Assembly: GCF_035222375.1 (NCBI RefSeq)
Contig: NC_085887.1
Coordinates: forward strand, 595,501-659,500
Direction of reading: 5' to 3'
DNA length: 64,000 nt
Origin: Podospora pseudocomata
Lineage: Eukaryota; Ascomycota; Sordariomycetes; Sordariales; Podosporaceae
The notes below the pieces were generated by a model. That model was given only the letters and a program-made list of their open reading frames with translations. It did not search any database and had not been told where the DNA came from. Shown here in pieces: positions 34,477-45,551 of the stretch. How positions within the stretch are numbered: the first letter of the stretch is position 1; every line of letters starts with the position of its first letter. The position numbers were made by a program, and so were the translations under genes.

Positions 34477-35661
34477 CTACTCGGAATCACTTGAACTATT
34501 TGTTTCTCTAGCCTCCGGGCATGTCCTTGCATTGTTGCCAGTCTTACGGCAGATACCACAAAGCCGCGAACCTGTCCGACGCCTCTTTGACGACCCCTCG
34601 TTTTCCCCCTCGACGCTGTAACGGTTCCAGGAGTGTATTACAACTATCTGGTGACGACTCTACGAGTACACCGAACTTGAAGAAGAAAAGGAAAAGGGGA
34701 ATAGAAGGTTTGTCGACATGAGCCTCTGGTATGGCTGAGGGTGTTGGCCAGTGCGCGGTGATAGAAGGTTCTGGAGTAGTGGTCTGTGCGTTCTGGGAAT
34801 AGCTTCACCAGGGCCGAGGGTTGCCGAGGTCCATGCCAGGCTCAGCCTGTTACAGACGCGTCCTTCCTCTTCAACTACACCCTTCTCTGCTATTATTTCC
34901 CTAGCGTGGCTTCCATTAATAGCCCCTCCATATTGGAGACGCGTCCGTTTGGCCCTCCGGCGTTTAGAAAGTGCTTCGCTGGCCTCTTGCAATGTCCGTA
35001 CCTCGGCCTCCAGAAGGAGTACCCGATGGGAAACCGCTTGCATTCCTCTCGAAAGCTGGTCGACAGCGGCTAAAATCGGAGTCGGAGAGCTTCCCTGATG
35101 TTTGATTACTCGATCTTTAATTAGGGTAGACTGCGAGAGTGCTTCGTTGGTGGTCTGGGGCGTCTTAGGGACCCAAGGTGTCGATGGTCCATTGGGGGGC
35201 TCAGGGGGTGTTGGCATCCGCAACTTAACATCCAGCTTCGAAAGTACAGCCTGCTGGTCGTAGGGGATAAGTCCTCTCTGATAGTCATAGACGCGATTAA
35301 AACGCGTCTTTAGCTCTGGACGCCGTGTAACGAAGCGGTTTGGCTAGTTCGTTCCGACGTGTCGCGCACCGCGTTTCCGAAGTAGAAGATTGGCCATATC
35401 ACCCACGTCGGCAATCCGGGGCGAAAACCCTCGCGAATCTTGGTCAAGTATGTATTGAACAATCACCTCCTCTTCTATCTTCGTTAAATTCGAACAGGCA
35501 TTATGGCTGTCGGCTTTCGCGGTCTGGCCCTTCATTCTGCGGCGGATCGTAGTTCGAGGTACATTGTAAATCTCTGCGGCACGACGGATGCTTCAACGCG
35601 GCGTCGATCGAATCGCATCCATCGCAAGAAGAACTCGGTTTTCTGGAAGCCAGTCGCACAT
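34477..35661 (-). pseudogene. Group A transposase remnant
   Basis: N-terminal part (35661-35280) with ATTIRRRMKG-like and CENP-B-like sequence (NLTKIEEEVIVQY) including a stop at about 35343 (TAG for Trp). It jumps at about 35272 from VYDYQR to LIPYD, removing the whole catalytic core. The C-terminal linker and coiled coil (LLEAEVRTLQEASEALSKRR) follow, and the 238-bp insertion splits the region before the terminal zinc knuckle (near 34520-34560). Confidence 0.87.
34617..34854. mobile_element. 238-bp LTR-like insertion with 5-bp target duplication
   Basis: Bounded by TGTAACGG and CTGTTACA (TG..CA with a short inverted TGTAAC/GTTACA) and flanked by GACGC on both sides (34612-34616, 34855-34859), exactly interrupting the transposase remnant. 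The size and ends suit a solo LTR or small LTR-type element of a family otherwise absent from this window. Strand is uncertain. Confidence 0.75.
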
Positions 35662-35741
35662 TGTTGTGGTGGAGAAAACGTGTCTTAAAATCGGGTGGTT
35701 ATGGTGGTGGAAAAAGTGGCCCACTCGATGGTGAATCACGT

Positions 35742-36530
35742 TATTTTAATGGAGTATAAACGATATATATAAAACTATTTAATATATTATGTAGAACGGG
35801 ACTTTTTATTAATAAAGAGAAGAATGAGTCTTGTATATAAAAAGGAATATATTAAAGATGTTTTATATCGCGAAGAAAAGTTCGGATAACACCAAGGAAA
35901 ATTACGTTAATTGAAAAAATATGCTATACTATAATTACAAATATATTTTAAGAAATTTCTAATGCTCATAAACTTTTATTGAATATTTATCCGATATTAT
36001 ACGGGAGTTACATAGTTATTTAATTATTTATTAAAAATATCAAAAATTCCGGTAGGGTAAAGAAAAAAAGTAAGCTTCTTAAGAATTTAAAAAAATTATT
36101 TTAAAGGACTTAGTATTCAAATTATTAACCATAAATTTGTTGTTCGAGGTCGAGGTTAATTCATTAAACCATAAGATTAGTAAATAACTAGACTAGCGAA
36201 ACTATAAAAAAAACTATAGGTAATAACTCATTTTAAAAGAAGTTGAAAAAGGTACGTTGAATTTATTAAATTTATAATAAAAAATATTTATTATTATCGA
36301 ACCGTTTATAGGTAAAGACTTTATATTAATTGTATTATTTATTAGAATATAGATTTATATGGATTATAAACTCTTGTAATACTTTATTACTATTTAAATC
36401 CCTAATAGATAGTAAATATAGAAATCAAGGTTTTTTTCGACCTTAAATTTTCAAATTAATTATACAAAGGGTTCAGAAAACGCTAGGGTAGTTATATTTA
36501 ATTAGTAAACCAATTATTATAAAGCTATAC
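35742..36530. other. AT-rich spacer
   Basis: AT-rich DNA, nothing recognisable; probably RIP-degraded. Confidence 0.35.
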
Positions 36531-37142
36531 TGTCACAACCCTGGTATATGGACAGGAATAACGATTGGTTGTGGAACCACGGGAGCAGGGGCCAAGCGGG
36601 GAATCACCCAGGGGAGCCAATCACAGCACAGGAAGACTGATCAGTGCGATCAGTGCACTGATCAGACTGAGCAGGGTGATCAGTGTGATCAGGGCACTGA
36701 TCAGACTGATCACGATTTGGGAAGGTCTATATATACGGAGGAACTGGCTGGCGTAGACAGTTCTGTAGTATGCAATACAAGTCACGATCGTTGGTATTCA
36801 GACTATTGTGATTGAGACAAACCATTGTTGTACACTGTTTAGCTGTACCGAACCAAGATTGTTCAGAAGTGCCTTCAACCAGTATCCCTTTCAGAGGTTC
36901 TGGATAGGGGTTCGTCACATCAGACTGATCACGATTTGGGAAGGTCTATATATACGGAGGAACTGGCTGCCGTAGATAGACAGTTCCGCAGTATGCAATA
37001 CAAGTCACGATCGTTGGTATTCAGACTATTGTGATTGAGACAAACCATTGTTGTACACTGTTTAGCTGTACCGAACCAGGATTGTTCAGAAGTGCCTTCA
37101 ACCATTATCCCTTTCAGAGGTTCTGGATAGGGGTTCGTCACA
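36531..37142 (+). mobile_element. LTR plus truncated second LTR, 'TGTGACGAACCCC' family, U3 type I
   Basis: A complete LTR (36531-36919, TGTCACAACCC to GTTCGTCACA) is followed directly by a second copy lacking its first ~170 bp (36920-37142). The whole unit is flanked by the 5-bp duplication TATAC (36526-36530, 37143-37147). U3 is crowded with TGATCAG/CACTGATCAG motifs (36637-36712), followed by TATATATACGGAGGAAC. The two copies differ at a few positions. Best explained as the two LTRs of one inserted element, with the interior and most of the second U3 deleted. Confidence 0.88.
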
Positions 37143-37744
37143 TATACCGAAGGAATTACTATTATTATTTAAAAAGACTGTAGAAAAATTTTTTAAATAT
37201 TTACTTAGATTATAAATAAGGTATGATGTATTATATTAATAATATTAATAAAAAGTTAAAGCTATAAGATATTTTAAAAAGAAATTAAAGAAAACTATAG
37301 TATAAAAGTTAAACGTACGTAAACCTAAGTAGTAAAATAATATTGGTAATAGATATATATGAATCGAAACTCGGAGGATATATAGGTATTATAAAAACTA
37401 CAGACAAGATTAAATAATACTTTAATTAATTAAGGATCAGGATAACGTTAAAGAAGTACTTTAATAATGTTATATATATAAAGGAATAAGAGTTATATAA
37501 TACAGGTTTTGTAGATTTGTAAAGTTGTTATTAATAACGAAACGACTATAAAGTTTAATTATGATAAACTTTATTGCTAAATTACAGAAATTAAAAAATA
37601 CATTAACCGGCGTTAAATATAGTAATATATTAATAGTCATCAATAGGTTTAAGAAACAATATACTTTTTATTTTATATGGAGATTTAATCGATAAAGTAA
37701 TTAGTCAATATAATACTATAATATATTATAGTAATATATATATA
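37143..37744 (+). mobile_element. RIP-degraded relic of a gypsy integrase
   Basis: AT-rich DNA in which the frame from 37540 to about 37690 still reads, with stops, as a Ty3/gypsy integrase. SLIMINFIAKL corresponds to the usual S-L-A-M-D-F-I-x-K-L block, and ILIVINRFKKQYTFY to the I-L-V-V-V-D-R-F-T-K block. Replacements fit C-to-T and G-to-A changes. It is not a close copy of the intact gypsy elements at 50.8-64 kb. Other parts of the relic are unreadable. Confidence 0.6.
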
Positions 37745-38826
37745 ACGTGATCCACCATCGAGCGGGACACCCCATCGACCGGGACACTTTTCCAGACCAC
37801 AACCACAACAAACTCTAAAATCCCATAAAACACTAATCAAATCAATTGCAGCTACTCAGCATCACTTGAAGCATCTGTTTCCCCAGCCTCTGGGCATGTC
37901 CTTGCATTGTGGCCAGTCTTGCGGCAGATGCCACAGTGCCGCGAACCCATCCGACGCCTCTTTGACGACCCTTCATTTTCGCTTTCGACGCGTCCTTCCG
38001 CTTCAACTACGCCCTTCTCTGCCATTATATCCCTAGCCTGGCTTCCATTAATGGCCCCTCCATCTTGGAGACGCGTCCGTTTGGCCCTCCGGCGCTTGGA
38101 AAGTGCTTCGTTGGCCTCCTGAAGTGTCCGTACCTCGGCTTGTAAAAGGGTCACCTGATGGGAAAATACCTGCATTCCTTTCGAAAGCTGATCAACAGCA
38201 GCTAAAATCGGAGTCGGAGAGCTCGACTGATGTCTTGCAATCCGAACTTTAATAAGGGTAGACTGCGAGAGGGCTTCGTTGGTAGTCTTGGGCGTCTTAA
38301 AGAACCAAGGTGTTGGTGGCCCATCAGGGGTCCCAGGGGGTTGGTGTCCGCAACTTGACATCTAGCTTCGAAAGGACGGCCTGCGGGTCGTAGGGGATAA
38401 GTCCAGACCCCGAAAACCCCCGAGAACGTTTTCTTGGGTGAAAGTCCGGCTGAAAGCGGCTTTGAAACGCAAGGAAGAACTCGGGCTTCGTGATATGCGT
38501 GATCCGGGCTTTGATGAAGTGCTCGATTTCAGCACCGTACATCTTCTTTAGGACGCTATAACAACCCACATCGAGAGGCTGGGTAAGATGCGAGGAATGG
38601 GAAGGCAGACAAATGGTGACAATGTTATTCTCCTTGCAATAGTCCTCGAATTCGGCGTTAACATGGCTCTCATGGCCGTCGAGCACCAGCATCCGATATA
38701 CACCCCTCCGACGGTGTTTAGTGTGCTCATCAAAATGCTGCAGCCATTCCAGAGCAGTCTTATTATCTGTCCATCCGTTGGTTGTTGTTGCGACGGCCCA
38801 GTCGTCAGGTATCTGATGTTCGGAGT

Positions 38827-39364
38827 TGTTAATGTGTGGCACATAATAGGTGCCAGGTAAGACTCAGGTGTTGAGGTACTGGGAAGGTCTAACCTCTTCC
38901 CTACAAACCTACCCGGGAGACATCAAAGGAAGGTTTGTCAGCTGTCGAAGGATATCGGAGTCCATAGAACATTAGCTATACCATCCATAGCTTAGTTGTC
39001 CCACAGAATACCTTGCTACTCTATGGGGGCCCAGTGCCCCACAGAGCCTGCTGGAAGGCCAGCACACTTATATAAGTAGACCTCTCCTCCTCTCTCAATC
39101 CTGTATATAGAATAAGCATAAGCAAGAATATAAGCCAATGACATACATGCACTAAAAGCCTCTGTATTAGACTACGTACAAGCACTCAAAGCCTCTGTAC
39201 TGTGGCGTCTTGCCCACTGTGATAACAGTGGTCTTGCTTCCTTCAGCACTGCTGTCGTATCCCCTTTTTCTCCAGCTTCCGCTACGCACTGCTACAAGCG
39301 CATAGTTCGCTGTAGCTCCCCTGTAGGTACTGTATTACAGACCTATAGGGCAACGCAGCAAACA
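38827..39364 (+). repeat. Copia 5' LTR
   Basis: Begins TGTTAATGTGTGGCAC and ends GCAACGCAGCAAACA. A TATATAAG box at about 39070 marks the likely promoter. It is repeated at 44233-44770 and, inverted, as the solo LTR at 58190-58727. Confidence 0.97.
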
Positions 39365-39378
39365 GGTTATGAGCCGGG
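39365..39378 (+). promoter_or_regulatory. Copia primer-binding site (initiator tRNA-Met half-molecule type)
   Basis: GGTTATGAGCCGGG directly follows the LTR. GGTTATGAGCC is the reverse complement of the anticodon stem-loop of initiator tRNA-Met (GGCTCATAACC), as in Drosophila copia, instead of the tRNA 3' end that would start with TGG. Confidence 0.8.
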
Positions 39379-39550
39379 TAACTAAACGGCCCGGAAGCCA
39401 ACTTACCGACCTCCGATTCCACTGCCTACTCGCTGGCAGCTCGCAGGTGCTGCATGACAGTATCCACCCATCACCGATTAGCGCCTCCGCGACCAAATCG
39501 ACGACTTATAGCACTGAACTTCAGGCTATTCCATTGCAACCTTTCTAACC

Positions 39551-42500
39551 ATGGTTGAACACGTTGATCAACCTATGGACCACCCGACTGGCGCTGCCTC
39601 AGCGCCTCCAAACCAAGCCTGCAAGGCCTACAGGCTCAAATCAATGCCCTCGAGAACCGGCTTCAGCAAGTGATTTCACTGCTTGAACGCAACTTAGTGG
39701 CTGAACAACAACAGCCGCAGCCACCTCCTCAACCCCCGCGCTTACTCCTGAGCCCCTACATTTACAGGGCTCTCAGGACACTCAGCAATAGACTTCAGCG
39801 CTCTTACGACGAAAGAGCTAGCTAAACAGTCCCTTCACCTTACTGAAAAACAGCGCCTTTCAGGGCCTGAGAACTACCAACAGTGGTACCAGGCTATCTC
39901 GATTCAGTTCAGGGCACTACAAATCCCTGACTTTCTAGAGGACCCAGACCGGATCAGTGGTCTACTTACTGATCCACAAAAGGCTGCCCTGCTCTTGACC
40001 CTCCGAAATACACTGAGGGAGGGACCACTTTCCACCATCGCCTTCGAGACCGACCCCGCCGTGGCTTATAAACGCCTGAGAGTACAGTACGCTCCCTACC
40101 CAGCCAGTGCTCCGAGACTCCCTATATAGGGAATACCACGACCTGAGATTCGACGGATCAACCAGCATTGTGGACTTCAATGCCAAATTCAACACTCTCG
40201 CAGTCCGGCTCAGCGCACTAGGCGTTAAAATAGCTGAGATTGATCAAATCAACCACTACTTCAACATACTTGAAGGCCATTTCTCTCAGTGGGCAGAGCG
40301 CTGCAGAGGCCTACTACGGCAAGAACAGTGGCTCTACAATACAGAAGGCAAGCCTACTAAGCTAAGCCTACTGTACTTCCAAGAGGACTTACTAGCTGAG
40401 ACTCGCAACACGGCCTCAACCACCTCACAGCGGCTCTCAGCACTGCAAGCTGATTATAAGCGCAATCGCAGGCCTAACCATAGGACTAGCAATAGCAACC
40501 AGAACTCTCAAACTTCTACCGAGAAAGATGAGAGCCCTGAGTCCTCAAACCAACCCACTGGCCAGCTCACCAATCCAAAGAGCAAGCGGCGAGGGCAACA
40601 ACGAAGTCAACAACGAGGCCAAAGACCTAAGAAGGAACCCCAGGAAGAGGCCTTCAACACTGAAGATGTGGAAAATCCCACTGAAAACTCAGCCACCAAT
40701 GACGCCTTCACCATAGGCTACAACCTCGAGTTTGGCACCATATTCAACAGCAACACCGCTGAGGAATATAGCGATCCAGAGCCACCTGAGAGCTCTGATT
40801 TCACTCATTACAGTCACAAATCCTCCAACCAGTGGCTCTTTGACACAGGGTCTACAGTGCACATCTGCAATAACAAAGCCCTCTTCACAGACCTACAGCT
40901 CTCTTCATCACTAGGAACCGTAGGTACAGGTGGTGGTCCTGTCAAGCCACAGGGCATAGGCACTGTGAGAGTTGGATTCCTCACCGGGTTCAAGGACGAT
41001 GGCAAAGCAGTCTACAGTTCTGTCACTCTTCAAAAGACTCTCTACATTCCAGGCTTCCCACTAAATATAGTGAGTGGCTACAGGCTTTATGCCTCAGGGG
41101 CATAATGATAAAAGAAAAGCTGTATACGGCCTCTCGGAAGCTATTAGCACTGCTAAACTTCCAGAAAAACGGCTTCTTCTTCACCACCAAAGGCGCAAAC
41201 AGCGTCAAAACTGCCTCTCATCAACCACTAGTCTATGGGTCTACGTGGCACTGTTATACCACTGAGGACAGTAATGACAGTGAGGCTCGAGAAGCCCCTG
41301 AACTCCTGAACACCTCTGAAAACTCAGAACTTCTAGAGGGGGTATCAGAGCCATCGGTGGCTCCCACATCCACCACTGCGCTGAAGAAACCCTCTGAAGC
41401 GCTGATCCAGGCCGCCCAGCTCTGGCATGTCAGACTAGGGCATATCGGCCTAGACCTTCTGAGAAAAACTGCCTTGATTACCAAAGGCATGCCCAACTTC
41501 CAGATGATACGCCCTGAAGACTTGGCCTGCAGAAGCTGTGATGCAGCAAATATGCTGCGGAAACCTTCTAAGCGACCCATAACTGATCCACCACTGGCCC
41601 TAGGTCGGCTAGAGGGGGGATATATTTGTTATCCGCCCTACGCCACTGAATAACAGACCTTATGGTCTTATTCTAGTGGATCGGAAGACCCGCTTCAGGA
41701 TGATAAGGCTTCTGAAATCCAAAGATGAAGCTGCTACACAAGCTCGGTCCACTATAGAAGCATTATACAACACGTATAAGCGGTACCCAGCCCAGTTTCA
41801 CTATGACGGAGGCAAGGAAATGAGAGCCTTGCTGCCTTACCTCGCTGAAAAGGCATTACCTTCAGCGAATCAAGCCCCTACGCTCACCACCAAAACGGCC
41901 CTAGCAGAACGGTCAATACGGGTGGTCTTGGACCGCCTCAGAGCTACTCTCATAGCCTCTGAGCTTCCTCCAACTCTCTGGTGCTATATTATAGGCCCTA
42001 TCGTAGAGTTGATTAACCGCACTGCGAATTCCACTCGGGAGCTCACCCCTTACCAGCTCTTCCTTGACGAACTGGTGCCCTCTCAAGCACCACACGTCCC
42101 TGACCTTCAACACTACAGAGCTATTGGCACTGAAGTCACAGTGCTCATACCCCCTGAGAAGCGTCCTACGGGGCAGAAGCTGCTACCCAGAGGCACCAAA
42201 GGACGGCTACTAGCAGTCCTAGGGCACCAAACCTACCTAGTGTGGCTCGGCCAACGACAGGTAGTTCAAACTCCCTTCGTCAAATTCTACGAGGACTTCA
42301 GGTCTCACCTACAAGGCCCTCGGAGTCCTACAAGCACCTTGCAGCTCCCTGAAGCTGAGGAGGCTGAAGAGCTCACAGCACCTTCCACAGAGGAAGAATT
42401 ATCCTCTGTACCTACAGCACCTTCCAGGTCTACCAGCATTGAAATCCACCTACCACAAGCTTCCAAAAAGCAAAAAGAAGAATATCAAGCAGTGGATGAC

Positions 42501-44195
42501 GACGATGCTATGGATACCACTGAATTGGTAACTTACTTAGCTACCAATGCTGCTGCTGCAGTGGCTACCACCAACCACACTTCAGAGCCCAATACCTTCA
42601 AGCAAGCTCTAAAGCACCCACTGAAGGAGCATTGGCTAAAGGCCACCTTCAATGAGCTACAACAGCTACTAGCCACCAAGACCTTTTACTTCGTCAAGCG
42701 CTCTAGGGCATTTAAACGCCCTATCACCAGCCGCTGGGTTTTCAAGGAAAAGAAGGACTCCCAGGGCCGAACTACTAAGTTCAAAGCTCGGCTAGTGGTG
42801 AGAGGCTTCCAACAAGTCCCTGAACTGATTTCTCAGAAACCTTTTGCCACCACTGCAGCACCACCTACCTGGAGGGTAATACTGGCTATTGCAGCCGTTG
42901 AGGACCTTGAAGTCGAACAAATCGATTTTATAGGAGCCTTTTTGAATTCAGGCATAGATTTCGATATATATATTGAAATCCCAGAAGGCCTATACGAATT
43001 CAGCATCAGCAGTGAAGCTGCCATAACACTGCTAAAACAACACGGTTGGGATCCCTCTGAAGATCAAGTTGTACTGCTGAAGAAGTCTCTATACGGCTTG
43101 AAGCAAGCTCCCTATCTCTGGCAACAGCAGGTAGCCGGTCTAGCCAAAAGCTTAGGTTTCCGACCTCTGACCTCTGATTCGGCCATCTACCACAATGCAA
43201 AGGATGGCATCTTCATCGTCAGCCACGTAGATGACTGTCTCCTAGTTGGGCCTTCTATTCAGAAGATCCAAGCTTTGAAGCAAGGCCTAGCCAAAGCCTA
43301 CGATATTGAAGATCTAGGCCCAGCCAAATTCTTCCTAGGTGTTCAAATTGAACGAAACAGGACCAACCGCCAGCTGTGGCTTCACCAAAGAGCCTATATT
43401 ACAGAGGCTATTCAACACTTCGGCCTCAGCACCCATGGGCCCGCAATACCGCTCTCTCCAGGACTCACTGGTACTGAAACACCATCACAACCACTGAGCA
43501 AGGCAGACCAGAAGCTATATCAACGCCTTATAGGCACTGCAACTTACGCCATGACTCAAACCAGAGTTGATATAGCGCATTCCATTCAGTGGCTCTCACG
43601 GCACCTACAGCAGCCAACAGTAGCCCACTTGAAGGCAGCCAAGAAGCTCCTCAGCTACCTATACAGCACTGCCGAATACGCCATTACCTATGGTACCTCA
43701 AGGAACACACAGCCCATAGGGTACACTGATAGTGATTTTGCAGGCTGCAAGACCACTGCCCGCTCAACGTACGGCTACGTATTCCTCATCAGTGGAGGCC
43801 CAGTAAGCTGGAAATCCAAGCGAGCCTCAACAGTGGCTTACAGCACCCTCGAGGCTGAATATACTGCACTCATAGAAGGTAACCGAGAGGCATTGTGGCT
43901 ACGAGGCTTGTTCAGTGAGATACAGCGCCCACTCCAGATACCTACTCCCCTGAAATCAGACAACCAAGGTGCTATAGAGACTGCTTACAACCCCAAGCAC
44001 CACAGCCGAACTAAGCACACCCTCTTGAAATTCCAAGGCGTAAGAGAGAGTGTTTCAGCAGGCAACATCACTATATCCTTTGTCTCTACAGAGGATATGG
44101 CTGCTGATGGGCTAACAAAGGCTCTAACAGCTCCTAAGTTCCAGCGCTTCCTACAGCTGCTGAACTACTCTAAGCCCTACAGTTTAAAGCTGTAG
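39551..44195 (+). pseudogene. Copia Gag-Pol polyprotein, frame broken in four or more places
   Basis: Start codon at 39551. Gag runs to about 40720, with frame changes near 39605 and 40118. It has no CCHC zinc knuckle but a basic KSKRRGQQRSQQRGQR stretch. Protease motif WLFDTGSTVHICNN is at about 40834. A G run at 41096-41099 one base short breaks the frame before MIKEKLY. The integrase zinc-binding region (LWHVRLGHIG ... CRSCD) ends at a G run one base too long at about 41617. From 41676 one frame of 839 residues covers the integrase core (FHYDGGKEM, then E in LAERSIRVV), RT (WVFKEKKDSQGRTTKFKARL, SHVDDCLLVG with HVDD instead of the usual YVDD) and RNase H (YTDSDFAGCKTTARSTYGYV, STLEAEYTAL). 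Confidence 0.93.
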
Positions 44196-44221
44196 AGGGG
44201 GCTCAGTGGCACCTATAAAGC

Positions 44222-44232
44222 CACAGAGGGGG
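44222..44232 (+). promoter_or_regulatory. Copia polypurine tract
   Basis: CACAGAGGGGG directly before the 3' LTR; the purine run AGAGGGGG is the expected plus-strand primer. Confidence 0.75.
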
Positions 44233-44770
44233 TGTTAATGTGTGGCACATAATAGGTGCCAGGTAAGACTCAGGTGTTGAGGTACTGGGAAGGTCTAACC
44301 TCTTCCCTACAAACCTACCCGGGAGACATCAAAGGAAGGTTTGTCAGCTGTCGAAGGATATCGGAGTCCATAGAACATTAGCTATACCATCCATAGCTTA
44401 GTTGTCCCACAGAATACCTTGCTACTCTATGGGGGCCCAGTGCCCCACAGAGCCTGCTGGAAGGCCAGCACACTTATATAAGTAGACCTCTCCTCTCCTC
44501 TCAATCCTGTATATAGAATAAGCATAAGCAAGAATATAAGCCAATGACATACATGCACTAAAAGCCTCTGTATTAGACTACGTACAAGCACTCAAAGCCT
44601 CTGTACTGTGGCGTCTTGCCCACTGTGATAACAGTGGTCTTGCTTCCTTCAGCACTGCTGTCGTATCCCCTTTTTCTCCAGCTTCCGCTACGCACTGCTA
44701 CAAGCGCATAGTTCGCTGTAGCTCCCCTGTAGGTACTGTATTACAGACCTATAGGGCAACGCAGCAAACA
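44233..44770 (+). repeat. Copia 3' LTR
   Basis: 538 bp, same as the 5' LTR apart from one small change in the CTCTCC stretch. Confidence 0.97.
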
Positions 44771-45551
44771 GGAGTACCAGCTGGCGAGGTGGAAACGGCC
44801 CTTCACCACCAAGAAAGGCGGCACCACATACCCGTCGCCAGCAATAGTGCAAATCGCTGTCGCCCATTCTCGATTGCCCGGCTGAATAGCCTTTGGTTTA
44901 CCGACCCGATCGGAGCGCGTGACCACCATCCCTGGCCGTATCATGCCCATCATAAAGCCCGTCTCGTCGAAGTTGTAGAAGTCGCAGTCGAGGATGCCGT
45001 ATTTCGCACGCATGTTGGCAACCAGTCGGAACCATGGCTCGATAATTGCAGGATCTTCACAGAGGCCTCTTTGATAGTCATAGACGCGATTAAAACGCGT
45101 CTTTAACTCTGGACGTCGGGTAACGAAGCGGTCTGGCCAGTTCTTTCCGACCTGTCGCGCACCGCGTTTCCGAAGCAGGAGATTGGCCATATCACCCACG
45201 TCGACAATCCGGGGCGAAAACCCTCGCGAATCTCGGTCGAGTACATATTGAACAATCACCTCCTCTTCTATCGTAGTCAAATTCGAACGTGCGTTGTAAC
45301 TGTCGAACTTCGCAACTCGGCCCTTCATTCTCGCAGCAATTGTGGACTTGGGCACGTTGTATATTTCTGCGGCGCGTCGGATGCTCAAGCGCGGTGTTGA
45401 TCGAATCGCATTGATCGCTAAAAAGACTCGATTTTCTGGCAAGCTGTCGGACATTGTTGTGATAGAGAAAACGCGAATTGAAGTTGGGTGGTTATAGTGG
45501 GAGAAAAAGTGTCCCGGTCGATGGGGTGTCCCGCTCGATGGTGGATCACGT

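Larger units (their letters stand above)
34336..35741 (-). mobile_element. Group A transposon, internally deleted, with expanded terminal repeat (copy A4)
   Basis: 1406 bp between TA dinucleotides (34334-34335, 35742-35743). Both ends carry CACCATCGAGTGGGCCA motifs (GAGTGGGCCAC class). The left end has four perfect tandem copies, the right end only one. Contains a transposase remnant and a 238-bp LTR-like insertion. Confidence 0.92.
38827..44770 (+). mobile_element. Ty1/copia LTR retrotransposon, complete
   Basis: 5944 bp with two 538-bp LTRs (38827-39364, 44233-44770) that differ only in a CTCTCC stretch near 39085/44493, and a GGAGT target duplication (38822-38826, 44771-44775). Gene order gag, protease, integrase, reverse transcriptase, RNase H defines copia type. 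The near-identical LTRs imply a recent insertion. Confidence 0.97.
37852..45454 (-). pseudogene. Group A1 transposase split by the copia element
   Basis: N-terminal part 45454-44771 (MSDSLPENRVFLAINAIRST through NFDETGFMMGMIRPG to FHLASWY). C-terminal part 38826-37852 (EHQIPDDW, LDGHESH, QPLDVGC, linker, coiled coil, zinc knuckle). In the C-terminal part, G runs at about 38335 and 38415 are shorter than in A3, and an AAAC at about 38463 adds a base, so the frame is also broken there. Apart from these the sequence is nearly identical to A1 and A3. Confidence 0.93.
37745..45551 (-). mobile_element. Group A transposon (A1 type) split by a copia element (copy A5)
   Basis: Ends ACGTGATCC with the GAGCGGGACAC class at both sides, TA at 37743-37744 and 45552-45553. 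The segments 37745-38826 and 44771-45551 together make one ~1.86-kb transposon. The copia element 38827-44770 lies between, with a GGAGT duplication. Confidence 0.95.

Noticed and set aside
36637-36712. TGATCAG repeats considered as a CRISPR-like array or satellite
   Set aside because: Irregular spacing without spacers, confined to the U3 of one LTR type just upstream of its TATA box in a eukaryotic genome; more likely regulatory motifs.
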